Assembly (NCBI GenBank): GCA_032615215.1
Contig: CP128433.1
Location: forward strand, 124,001 to 188,000
Source: Microbulbifer sp. MKSA007
GTDB lineage: Bacteria; Pseudomonadota; Gammaproteobacteria; Pseudomonadales; Cellvibrionaceae
Length of the DNA stretch: 64,000 nucleotides
Reading direction: 5' to 3'
The position numbers and the translations under genes were made by a program. Of the stretch, positions 10,958 through 19,161 are shown one piece after another; position 1 is the stretch's first letter; each line of letters begins with the position of its first letter. The notes below the pieces were generated by a model, which was given only the letters and a program-made list of their open reading frames with translations, was not told where the DNA came from and did not search any database.

Positions 10958-11847
10958 AGTGGCTGCTACTGGTTACAACTGGGGGCGCACATTTTATAGG
11001 CAGTAGGTGTGAGTCAGCAATTGGCTACAAGCATATTCCTGCACTCTAGTTGGTAGACGCTTGTAAAGCTGTAAAAACTGAGACTATCCAGTTCCATGCT
11101 ATTGGGACTCTCTCTCCAATGAAACTTTCTAGAGCTAGCTTTAGAGCAAATTATTTTTTGGCTCTCTTAAGTTTATATAAATGAATATATGTATTTCTTA
11201 GAGAGAGGTTTTTGATTTAGTTGTTTTTATTAGTGTCCGGCAAATCATGTATAAGCAAAAAAAAGTCTTATAAATCAAAAGGTTACACTGATGAAAACAT
11301 GGGCAATAACCCCTTGGCTGAAGGGGGAGCAACCCCGGTAGACGATTGTGGAAAGCCGGGACAACTTTGCGCGCCTCGTGCTGGCGGGAAAGTTATCATC
11401 ATAGCATTCGTTGCTTACGCAGGTGTTTATCCCCTTTTTTACTCACACCTGGCAATTTCAGGTTTTAGCTTGTGCGTAGAGGGTGATAAGACTTGGGGGT
11501 TAATTGTGCGTAAGAGTGAATATTGTATAAGTCTGTGAGTTTTGTTGCTGTATCTATGTGATTTATAGGTGATTGAAGCAAGTGAAAAGATATCCACGGG
11601 AAATCCCCGTGGACATGTATAACTCGATCGGCGCCATATCTTATTTTGCAGAGTTTTTTGCCAGATTTTTTCGCGAATCTATTTAATAAGATCGGGAAAA
11701 ATTGGGGATTTAATTTACCCGCCCTGAAAGTCGGGGTTAAGCCTGTGTAAAAGAAGTGAGAAATATGTTGGGAAGCTGGAAGTAGAGAAGCGGGGGAGGA
11801 TAAAGTAGCCTCCCCCTTGGGATAACTTGGAAGTTGGGATGGGGCGT
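10958..11847. other. 890-bp gene-poor gap between mnmG and mnmE
   Basis: In related genomes mnmE and mnmG are close neighbours; here they are separated by a long AT-rich stretch. An open frame of 105 codons at 11221–11538 (plus strand, TTG start) has no ribosome site and no recognisable sequence and is not called. Within 11310–11400 there is a GC-rich patch with possible short hairpins: CCCCTT/AAGGGG around 11310–11328, then CCCGG/CCGGG around 11334–11370. The segment 11594–11612 has a perfect 7-bp stem, CCACGGG/CCCGTGG. A promoter for mnmG must lie near 10960–11150. No known RNA family was recognised. Confidence 0.5.
11792..11816 (-). terminator. probable terminator downstream of mnmE
   Basis: Perfect 8-bp GC-rich stem GGGGGAGG/CCTCCCCC with a 9-nt loop, 32 bp beyond the mnmE stop. 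Read on the minus strand it is followed by GCTTCTCT rather than a clean U-tract, so it is a moderate candidate. Confidence 0.5.
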
Positions 11848-13224
11848 TTACTTACCGATACAAAAACTGCCGAAGATCTTGCCGAGTAATTCATCGGCAC
11901 TGACGGTGCCAGTAATTTCTCCCAGAGCCTGCTGGGCTTGGCGTAAGTCTTCGGCGAGCAGTTCGCCTGCACCGCTAGTGTGAAGTTGCCGCTGGCCCTG
12001 ATGTATAAAAGCTTGTGCCCGGCCCAGTGCGTCCAGGTGTCGGCGCCTGGCACTGAATGTTCCCTCTCCAGCGCCGCTGAAACCAATACTCTGTTTTAAA
12101 TGTTCTTTTAACGCATCGAGCCCGGCACCTGTTTTTGCACTGATGGCAATCACTGGCACGCCTTCAGTGTGTGCCTGAAGGCCAGCGCTGTAGTCGGTGA
12201 GGTCAATCTTATTCAGTACTAATGTCAGTTTGTTGAGATCTTTTAGCTGACTGGTAAATTCTGGCCAAACTTGTGTGGGGTCCAGGGAGTGGAGCTGCTC
12301 TGCATCCATGACAAGAAGTACCCTATCTGCGCCGTGGATTTCCTCCCAGGCGCGTTCGATACCAATTTGCTCGACTCTATCCGGGGCATCCCTTAATCCC
12401 GCAGTATCGGCAAACTGGAGGGGCATACCGTCGATATGAATATTTTCGCGCAGGATATCCCGAGTGGTACCGGCGATATCGGTGACAATAGCGGCGTCGT
12501 GTCCGGCCAGTGTGTTGAGCAGGCTGGATTTCCCTGCATTGGGGCGTCCTGCGATAGCAACTCGCATTCCTTCGCGCATTATCGCGCCCTGACGCGCCTG
12601 GGTTTCCACACCCACCATTTGTGCCTGTAGGGTTTCTATATCAGCTGCCACTTTGCCATCGGCGAGGAAGTCGATTTCCTCTTCGGGGAAATCAATGGCG
12701 GCCTCCACGTAGATACGCAGATGGGTAAGGTTTTCCACCAAGTCTTCGATTTTCTCGGAAAACGCGCCCTGCAGTGAACGCATGGCATTACGCGCTGCCT
12801 GGGCACTGCCGGCGTCGATTAAATCGGCGATCGCTTCGGCCTGAGTTAAATCCATTTTGTCGTTGAGGAAAGCCCTCTCGGAAAATTCTCCGGGTCGGGC
12901 TTGTCGAGCGCCCAACTCGATAGTTGCTTGAAGTAACTGATCGAGAATCACTGGGCCGCCGTGTCCCTGGAGTTCCACCACATCCTCCCCGGTAAAGGAG
13001 TTGGGGGCGGGGAAAAAGAGCGCCAATCCCTGATCGATTAACTGCTCTTTGTGGGTAAAGTTCCGGTAGTGGGCAGAACGGGGCTGGAGGGAATTTTCCC
13101 CGCAGATTTGTTGGGCAATTTGCAGGGCTCTTGCGCCCGACAGTCGGATAACGCCGATGCCGCCGCGCCCGGGCGCGGTGGCAACAGCGGCAATAGTGTC
13201 GCGATTGAGGCTTTCTTGTATCAT
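11848..13224 (-). CDS. mnmE: tRNA modification GTPase MnmE
   Basis: GTPase partner of MnmG in U34 modification. The 458-residue protein has the N-terminal tetrahydrofolate-binding domain (TIAAVATAPGRGGIGVIRLSG) and a central helical domain interrupted by the G domain with P-loop GRPNAGKS (residues 226–233), DTAGLRD switch and NKID motif. The C-terminal CIGK, whose cysteine is needed for activity, is intact. It is on the minus strand, preceded on its own strand by yidC with a strong terminator in between, so it is probably transcribed from its own promoter near 13230–13250. Confidence 0.97.
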   Translation of the reverse strand: MIQESLNRDTIAAVATAPGRGGIGVIRLSGARALQIAQQICGENSLQPRSAHYRNFTHKEQLIDQGLALFFPAPNSFTGEDVVELQGHGGPVILDQLLQATIELGARQARPGEFSERAFLNDKMDLTQAEAIADLIDAGSAQAARNAMRSLQGAFSEKIEDLVENLTHLRIYVEAAIDFPEEEIDFLADGKVAADIETLQAQMVGVETQARQGAIMREGMRVAIAGRPNAGKSSLLNTLAGHDAAIVTDIAGTTRDILRENIHIDGMPLQFADTAGLRDAPDRVEQIGIERAWEEIHGADRVLLVMDAEQLHSLDPTQVWPEFTSQLKDLNKLTLVLNKIDLTDYSAGLQAHTEGVPVIAISAKTGAGLDALKEHLKQSIGFSGAGEGTFSARRRHLDALGRAQAFIHQGQRQLHTSGAGELLAEDLRQAQQALGEITGTVSADELLGKIFGSFCIGK

Positions 13225-13251
13225 CGGCTGAGTTTACTCGACAGAACGGAA

Positions 13252-13273
13252 AAGGGCCGCATTAGCGGCCCTT
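13252..13273 (-). terminator. Rho-independent terminator after yidC
   Basis: Perfect 9-bp stem AAGGGCCGC/GCGGCCCTT with a 4-nt loop, between the yidC stop and the mnmE start. On the minus strand the stem ends in CCCTTTTCC, a short U-tract, so it would close the rpmH–rnpA–yidD–yidC transcript. Confidence 0.75.
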
Positions 13274-13303
13274 GTTTATTGTGTTGCTGCAGATCGGTAC
13301 TGG

Positions 13304-14972
13304 TTAGTACTTACCGGCATCCACCTGTTTATTGATATACCAGGTTTGCGCAATGGTAATCAGGTTGTTGGCGATCCAGTACAGAACCAGACCCGCTGGG
13401 AACCACAGGAAGAACACTGTCATCATTACCGGCATCAGCTGCATGATGCGGGCTTGGGTTGGATCGGTGGGAGCCGGGTTAAGCTTTTGCATAAACCACA
13501 TAGACAGGCCCATCAGTACCGGCAGGATAAAGTAGGGGTCCTTCGCTGACAGATCGTGAATCCAGAAGATCCAGGGCGCGTGGCGCAGCTCAACGGTTTC
13601 GGTGAGCATCCAGTAGAGCGCGATAAATACCGGCATCTGCAACAGGATCGGCAGGCAGCCACCCATCGGATTGATCTTCTCGCGGCGGTAGAGCTTCATG
13701 GTCTCTTCCGCCAGCTTTTGCCGGTTATCCTTGTACTGTTCCTGCAGCTTTTTCATCTGCGGCGCAAACTTGCGCATACGCGCCATGGATTTGGTGCCAG
13801 CGGCGGACAGAGGCAAAAGCAGCGTCTTGATAAATACGGTGAGCAGGATAATCGCCCAGCCCCAGTTGCTGACAATATGTTCCTGGATAAAGTGCAGAAC
13901 ACCGAACAGCGGTTTGGCGATCCACCAGAGCCAGCCGTAATCGACGGTCAGGTCGAGGCCGGGAGAGATTTCTTCCAGACGGTAGACATCTTTGGGGCCA
14001 GCGTAGAAAGAAGCGCTCAGCTCGCCTTGGGTGGCAGCGGGGATTTGCACTTGAGGTGCGGTAAAACCCATGCGGAAGAGGCCGTTGGATAGCTCCTTCA
14101 ATTCAAAAGTATTGCGCTCGTCCTGGGGGGGATCCAGGCACTGATAAAGTAGTGCTGAACCATAGCTACCCAACCACCTTCGATGGTTTCGCGGGTGGGG
14201 CTTTCAGCAATCTCCTCGAAGTCCTGCTTGAAGTAGTTCTTTTCGTTGGTGCGGATGGCAGCGCCGAGGAAAGGCGACATACCGAAACCGGTGTCGGTTG
14301 CGGGTTCACTGGCATCGCGCTTAATCTGACCAAACATGGCCGCGGACCAGGGTTTGTCACTGGTGTTATCCACCAGGTAGGCCACTTGGATCAGGTAGTC
14401 TCCACGCTTGAAGGTGAAGCGCTTGGTGATATTGGCGCCTTCCTGTTGCAGAGTCAGGTCTACTATCAGGGTATCGTCGCCCTCAACCATCGCATATTCG
14501 GTTTTTGCCACCTTGAAAACCGGGCGGCCAGCGGCGCTGTCGGTCCCGTTTTTACCGATAAGACCACTCTGGGCAATATAAGTATGGTTGCGGGTCTGGT
14601 TCAACAGGATCAGGGGTTGGTCCGGGGTATCCAACTTCTCTTGCTGTTTGCGCAGCGCCACTTTGACGATATCGCCGCCACGAGGATTGATGAGCAGATC
14701 AAAAACGTCGGTGGTGACACTGATCAGCTTGCTCTCAGTACTGCTGCCTTCATTGGATGCGGGCACCTGGGAGCGAAGTTGGGGAACATCACTGTCGCCG
14801 GTGCTTGCGGGTGTTTCGGGGGTATTTGGCTGACAGTCTCGCCGCCAGTCTGCACGACGGTTTCGCGGTCGAGTTCAGGAGTGTGTTGCTCTTGAAATGC
14901 GTTCCACTGGAAGATAAGTGCCAGGAGAACCGCGAGAATTCCGCCGAGCAGCGTATAGCGTTGCCAATCCAT
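13304..14972 (-). pseudogene. yidC: membrane protein insertase YidC, broken by two frameshifts
   Basis: Inner-membrane insertase. Three frames together give the whole protein. First comes MDWQRYTLLGG with the N-terminal helix, to about 14822. Next is the periplasmic P1 domain (ASNEGSSTESKL to HYFISAWIPP), then the C-terminal five-helix core (QDERNTFELKEL to NKQVDAGKY), including the conserved RREKINPMGGCLP loop. The breaks fall at a 5-G run (14818–14822) and a 7-G run (14125–14131). One extra G at each restores a continuous 556-residue reading frame of normal length. Because YidC is essential in the bacteria where it has been tested, sequencing error is favoured. It is 8 bp downstream of yidD. 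Confidence 0.9.
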
Positions 14973-14980
14973 CTTATTAC

Positions 14981-15214
14981 CTAGAGCGTGTTCTTGTGTC
15001 TGGTGGGGGGAACCGGGTCCAATCCACCAGGGTGCCAGGGGTGGCATTTTATAAGGCGGCGCAGAGTTAAATAACCCCCTTTTATCGCTCCATGAGTTTC
15101 AATGGCCTCTTCAGAGTACCGGGAGCAGGTGGGGTAGAAGCGACATTGGTTGCCTACCCAGGGGCTGGCCAGGTAGCGGTATACATGGATCAGCTTGATC
15201 AGTATCCACTTCAT
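14981..15214 (-). CDS. yidD: membrane protein insertion efficiency factor YidD
   Basis: Small amphipathic protein of 77 residues that assists YidC-dependent insertion. The conserved core CRFYPTCSRYSEEAIETHG and the C-terminal KCHPWHPGGLDPVP are both present. It overlaps rnpA by 4 bp and lies 8 bp upstream of yidC, a translationally coupled arrangement that is widely conserved next to dnaA. Confidence 0.95.
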   Translation of the reverse strand: MKWILIKLIHVYRYLASPWVGNQCRFYPTCSRYSEEAIETHGAIKGGYLTLRRLIKCHPWHPGGLDPVPPTRHKNTL

Positions 15215-15597
15215 GGTCGGGGTTGCGGCTGTCGAGCCCGCTTGGCCAGTTTACGCCAGAGTTTATTCAGTAGTTTCGCCAACTCGGCCTTATCCAGATC
15301 TGCGACCCCAGGGCGCGCGAGCACCACGGCATCCAGCGGCGGCAAATCGTATTGCTGCAGACGGAAGGTTTCCCGGGTTATACGCTTGATTTGGTTGCGG
15401 TCGGAGGCGTTGCGTACATGCTTTTTAGCAATAACGAGACCGAGACGCGGGTGTTCCAAGGAGTTTGGACGGGCGAGGATCAACAGATGAGGGTGTGCGG
15501 CGCGCACCTGGTTTTCATTGAATACCAAGCGATACTGCGCCGCATTGAGCAGGCGCAGCGTCTTGGCAAATCCGAAGCTGCTGCGCACCTGCTGCAT
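15211..15597 (-). CDS. rnpA: ribonuclease P protein component
   Basis: Protein cofactor of RNase P in tRNA 5' maturation. The 128-residue protein carries the family's central helix RNASDRNQIKRITRETFR (the RNR motif region) and the preceding strand RLGLVIAKKHV. It ends in a basic tail (RKLAKRARQPQPRP). It is 29 bp downstream of rpmH and overlaps yidD by 4 bp. Confidence 0.95.
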   Translation of the reverse strand: MQQVRSSFGFAKTLRLLNAAQYRLVFNENQVRAAHPHLLILARPNSLEHPRLGLVIAKKHVRNASDRNQIKRITRETFRLQQYDLPPLDAVVLARPGVADLDKAELAKLLNKLWRKLAKRARQPQPRP

Positions 15598-15626
15598 AAA
15601 GAGATATCTCTAAAAGGGAAGAGATC

Positions 15627-15761
15627 TTATGCAGACAGTACTTTGCGGCCTTTAGCGCGACGGCGGGCCAGAATCTTACGGCCGTTTTTGGTTGCCATGC
15701 GAGCGCGGAAACCGTGAGTGCGCTTGCGCTTCAAGTTGCTTGGTTGAAATGTGCGTTTCAT
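15627..15761 (-). CDS. rpmH: 50S ribosomal protein L34
   Basis: 44-residue, highly basic ribosomal protein. The minus-strand translation from the ATG at 15759–15761 starts MKRTFQPSNLKRKRTHGFRA and ends GRKVLSA, matching L34 throughout with no changes in the conserved RTHGFRAR segment. It is the first gene of the minus-strand rpmH–rnpA–yidD–yidC cluster, and its promoter must lie in the adjacent origin region. Confidence 0.97.
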   Translation of the reverse strand: MKRTFQPSNLKRKRTHGFRARMATKNGRKILARRRAKGRKVLSA

Positions 15762-16042
15762 AGTCTTGCTACCTGAGACTTTGTGTTCAAAATTTCTCGG
15801 GACCTTTCCCGGCTGCGGCCTGGACTCCGGTCCGGCACAAAGCCGGTGCAGACGGAGCTACGCGCTGCGAAGGCCGCGGATTGTATAGAAAGCCAGCAGC
15901 GAAAGCAACGCGCTAATCAGGGAAATTCTTTTTATTGGTGCGCGAGTTTACTGTAATTTTTTACGCCAACTAGACAAGTCGTTGAGTCATCAGGGGTATC
16001 TCTGAATGCCCACTGATTGACCCCAAGATACCCACAGCCTCC

Positions 16043-16051
16043 TGTGGATAA
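16043..16051 (-). promoter_or_regulatory. DnaA box (exact)
   Basis: TGTGGATAA, the reverse complement of the consensus TTATCCACA, in the rpmH–dnaA intergenic region. Confidence 0.7.
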
Positions 16052-16148
16052 CTTTCGAAGGGTTTCCACCTCAATTGTCTAATTGTTGTGCAAATCCTTG
16101 ATTGTGTGGATCTTTTTGCGCAGTTTTTTCAACAGATGCAGTCTTTCT

Positions 16149-16157
16149 TGTGGATAA
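16149..16157 (-). promoter_or_regulatory. DnaA box (exact)
   Basis: Second TGTGGATAA, 97 bp downstream of the first and about 115 bp upstream of the chosen dnaA start, in the same orientation; suited to origin binding or dnaA autoregulation. Confidence 0.7.
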
Positions 16158-16272
16158 CCTAAAGGTGGAAAGGTATACTGCGCCGATCTTATTTGATGGC
16201 CCCGGGTGATTCCTAATCCGGCCTTGCCGTCTCTCCTTGGTCTTACCATTTTGGGGTTTTTTGGGGGGTTTC

Positions 16273-17904
16273 TTGACTGAATCCGTATGGAAGCAGTGCG
16301 CGAGCTGTTTACAGGACGAGCTGCCGTCTCAGCAGTTCAATACCTGGATCAGACCGTTGCGCGTCAATCCCGTCAGTGCGGAGGGCGAGTTGCGCCTGAT
16401 CGCACCGAACCGCTTTGTGCTGGACTGGGTTGGCAATAAATTCCTGAACCGCATTCGCGAGTTGGTGCAACAGTTTGCACCGGGACGCCCTCTGCAAGTG
16501 GCGCTCGAGATTACCGCTCGCCGGCCGGCTCGCTTCCAGCGCGGCCATGTAACAAATAATGCCCCTCCGACACCGGTACCGACACCCGCGCCATCGGCGC
16601 CAATTCCGCCACCACCTCCAGTCCAGCCGGCAGTAGTACCGCCACAGGTATCTGTACCACCTGTTGCCACTGCGCCACCTCCGGTGACTTCACCGCTGGG
16701 GTCTGGGTTTGGTGCCAGCAGGCCGGTGCCTCACCCCGCGATGGCTGAGGAGGTTACTGCCGAGCAAATGACGACAGGCGAACTGGCCCTGACAGATCTG
16801 CGACCAACGGCTATGAATGGGATGGCTCGCCCCGTACCGGAGCAGCCGGCCAGGCAGGTTGAGGTGGAGGGGGCCATCAAGCACGGTAGCTCACTCAATC
16901 GCAACTTTACTTTCAAATCCTTTGTTGAAGGTAAGTCCAACCAGCTGGGCCTCGCTGCGGCACAACAGATTTCTGACAATCCGGGCGGCGCCTACAATCC
17001 CCTCTTTATATATGGGGGCGTGGGTCTGGGGAAAACTCACTTGATGCACGCGGTTGGCAACGCACTGCTGGAGCGCAACCCCAATGCTAAGGTGGTGTAT
17101 TTGCACTCCGAGCGCTTTGTTGCAGATATGGTGAAAGCGCTACAGCTGAATGCCATCAGCGACTTTAAGCGCTATTACCGGTCTGTTGACGCCCTTTTGA
17201 TTGATGATATCCAGTTTTTTGCCGGTAAGGAGCGCTCTCAGGAGGAGTTTTTCCATACCTTCAATGCCCTGCTGGAGGGTGGTCAACAGATTATCCTAAC
17301 CTGTGATCGCTATCCGAAAGAGATCGACGGCTTGGAAGAGCGCTTGAAATCCCGCTTTGGCTGGGGATTAACGGTGGCTGTAGAGCCTCCGGAGCTCGAG
17401 ACCCGGGTAGCTATTTTGATGAAGAAGGCTGAGCAGGTGGGTGTGGATTTACCTCACGACTCCGCTTTCTTTATTGCGCAGCGTATTCGCTCCAATGTGC
17501 GGGAGCTCGAGGGTGCACTGCGCCGCGTAATTGCCAATTCGCAATTTACCGGCCGCGCTATTGACGATGTCCTTGTGCGCGAAGCACTAAAAGACCTGTT
17601 GGCCCTACAGGATCGACTGGTCAGTGTGGATAATATCCAGCGGGTTGTCGCTGAATACTACAAAATTAAGGTGGCGGATTTGCTCTCCAAGCGGCGCAGT
17701 CGCTCGGTGGCCCGTCCCCGCCAAGTCGCTATGTCCCTGGCCAAGGAGCTGACCAATCACAGCTTGCCGGAGATCGGCGATGCCTTCGGTGGTCGCGACC
17801 ACACAACAGTACTGCATGCCTGCCGCAAAATACGTGAGTTGCAGGAGTCCGACGCGGATATTCGCGAGGACGTTAAATTGCTGACACGGTCGCTGACCAC
17901 TTAA
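16273..17904 (+). CDS. dnaA: chromosomal replication initiator DnaA
   Basis: AAA+ initiator that melts oriC. From a TTG at 16273 it reads MTESVWKQCASCLQDELPSQ, which matches the family N-terminus; a G-rich ribosome site (GGGGGG) lies just upstream. The frame opens at 16237, but the extra 12 residues are hydrophobic and unconserved. The protein has 543 residues: domain I (1–85), an unusually proline-rich domain II linker (about 97–205), the Walker A GGVGLGKT at 248–255, Walker B LLIDDIQF near 308, and the C-terminal DNA-binding signature GGRDHTTVLHACRKI. It is longer than E. coli DnaA (467) because of the linker. dnaN follows after 33 bp. Confidence 0.97.
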   Translation: MTESVWKQCASCLQDELPSQQFNTWIRPLRVNPVSAEGELRLIAPNRFVLDWVGNKFLNRIRELVQQFAPGRPLQVALEITARRPARFQRGHVTNNAPPTPVPTPAPSAPIPPPPPVQPAVVPPQVSVPPVATAPPPVTSPLGSGFGASRPVPHPAMAEEVTAEQMTTGELALTDLRPTAMNGMARPVPEQPARQVEVEGAIKHGSSLNRNFTFKSFVEGKSNQLGLAAAQQISDNPGGAYNPLFIYGGVGLGKTHLMHAVGNALLERNPNAKVVYLHSERFVADMVKALQLNAISDFKRYYRSVDALLIDDIQFFAGKERSQEEFFHTFNALLEGGQQIILTCDRYPKEIDGLEERLKSRFGWGLTVAVEPPELETRVAILMKKAEQVGVDLPHDSAFFIAQRIRSNVRELEGALRRVIANSQFTGRAIDDVLVREALKDLLALQDRLVSVDNIQRVVAEYYKIKVADLLSKRRSRSVARPRQVAMSLAKELTNHSLPEIGDAFGGRDHTTVLHACRKIRELQESDADIREDVKLLTRSLTT

Positions 17905-17937
17905 TCGAATAACTGACAAAACAAGGCGAAACTACCG

Positions 17938-19044
17938 ATGAAATTCAATGTGAGCCGGGACGCCCTTCTGAAGCCGTTACAACTGGTGGCCGGTGTTGTT
18001 GAGAAACGCCAAACACTGCCAGTCCTGGCCAATGTGTTGATGCAGTTACAGGGCCAGGAACTCTCCCTGACCGGTACTGACCTGGAAGTGGAAATTGTCG
18101 GCCGTCTCGGTGTAGACGGTGTAGAAATGGAAGGTGAGGTGACCGTTCCCGCACGCAAGCTGCTGGATATCTGTCGCTCTCTGCCCGATGGTGCTGAACT
18201 AAAGTTTGAGCGCGATGGTGAGCGCCTGATACTGCGCAGTGGCCGCAGCCGTTTTCAGCTGTCGACTCTGCCCGCAGCGGACTTCCCGAACCAGGAAGAG
18301 GCCAGTGCACAGACCCGTTTCGATATCTCCCAGCGCGAGATCCGCCGCCTGATAGAAGCCACTAGTTTTGCTATGGCTCAGCAGGATGTGCGCTATTACC
18401 TGAATGGTTTGCTGCTTGAATGCCGCCCGCAGCAGCTGCGTGCGGTTGCTACTGATGGCCACCGCTTGGCACTCTGCGATCGCGATGCCCCCGGCCTGGA
18501 TGTCTCCACGCCTATCCAGGCTATTGTGCCGCGCAAAGGCGTACTCGAGCTGGGTCGTTTGCTTGAGGACAGCGATGCACAGGCACAGGTGGTGCTGGGT
18601 AACAACCATATTCGTGTGGTTAGTGGTCAGTTTACTTTCACCTCTAAATTGGTAGACGGAAAATTCCCTGACTATGAGCGCGTGTTGCCGCGAGGCGCGG
18701 GCAATGTGGTTTATGCGGATCGCCAGGGATTGCGCCAGGCCTTCTCCCGAGCGGCGATTCTCTCCAACGAGAAATACCGCGGGGTGCGCCTTCAGGTTTC
18801 TGAGGGGCTGCTGCAGATTGTTGCCAACAACCCGGAGCAAGAAGAGGCGGAAGAGCAGATGATGGTGGATTACGTAGGTGAGCCAATGGAGATTGGTTTT
18901 AACGTTTCCTATCTGCTGGACGTCACTGGTGCTATTCACAGTGACCAGATCCGTATCAGTCTGGCGGATGCCAACAGCAGTGCTCTGCTGCAGCAACCTG
19001 AAGAAGGTGATGCTCTGTACGTGATTATGCCTATGCGCCTGTAA
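17938..19044 (+). CDS. dnaN: DNA polymerase III sliding clamp (beta subunit)
   Basis: Processivity clamp of the replicative polymerase. The 368-residue protein begins MKFNVSRDALLKPLQLVAGVVEKRQTLPVLANVL and ends ALYVIMPMRL, both classic for the beta clamp; the C-terminal M-P-M-R-L contributes to the partner-binding pocket. It lies 33 bp after dnaA and is probably cotranscribed with it. A strong hairpin lies between it and recF. Confidence 0.98.
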   Translation: MKFNVSRDALLKPLQLVAGVVEKRQTLPVLANVLMQLQGQELSLTGTDLEVEIVGRLGVDGVEMEGEVTVPARKLLDICRSLPDGAELKFERDGERLILRSGRSRFQLSTLPAADFPNQEEASAQTRFDISQREIRRLIEATSFAMAQQDVRYYLNGLLLECRPQQLRAVATDGHRLALCDRDAPGLDVSTPIQAIVPRKGVLELGRLLEDSDAQAQVVLGNNHIRVVSGQFTFTSKLVDGKFPDYERVLPRGAGNVVYADRQGLRQAFSRAAILSNEKYRGVRLQVSEGLLQIVANNPEQEEAEEQMMVDYVGEPMEIGFNVSYLLDVTGAIHSDQIRISLADANSSALLQQPEEGDALYVIMPMRL

Positions 19045-19080
19045 GGCAGCCCACCCATTGCTCTTTTTTGAATGGATTGA

Positions 19081-19108
19081 GGCTACCTCCCCGCTCGGTG
19101 GGGTAGCC
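19081..19108 (+). terminator. hairpin between dnaN and recF
   Basis: GGCTACC pairs with GGTAGCC around a C/G-rich centre, giving a long stem with one wobble and one mismatch. It is followed by GATAAACAAACC, not a U-tract, so it may be an attenuating or mRNA-stabilising hairpin rather than a true terminator. Confidence 0.4.
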
Positions 19109-19161
19109 GATAAACAAACCGATGCCTGTGCATCGCGCTCTTCACTCTGGGGGAGGTGTCT

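Larger units (their letters stand above)
15762..16272. other. candidate chromosomal origin (oriC) between rpmH and dnaA
   Basis: This 511-bp non-coding stretch separates the divergent rpmH and dnaA genes, the place where oriC lies in Pseudomonas. It has two exact DnaA boxes (16043–16051 and 16149–16157, both TGTGGATAA) and a third partial one, TGTGGATCT, at 16105–16113. T-rich sequence flanks them (TCTTTTTGCGCAGTTTTTTC around 16111–16130). Promoters for rpmH and dnaA must also be here, so DnaA autoregulation is plausible. The origin call is inference from context and boxes. Confidence 0.7.

Noticed and set aside
11221..11538. 105-codon frame in the mnmG–mnmE gap
   Set aside because: TTG start without ribosome site, abrupt mix of charged and hydrophobic segments and no recognisable wording; not supportable as a gene.
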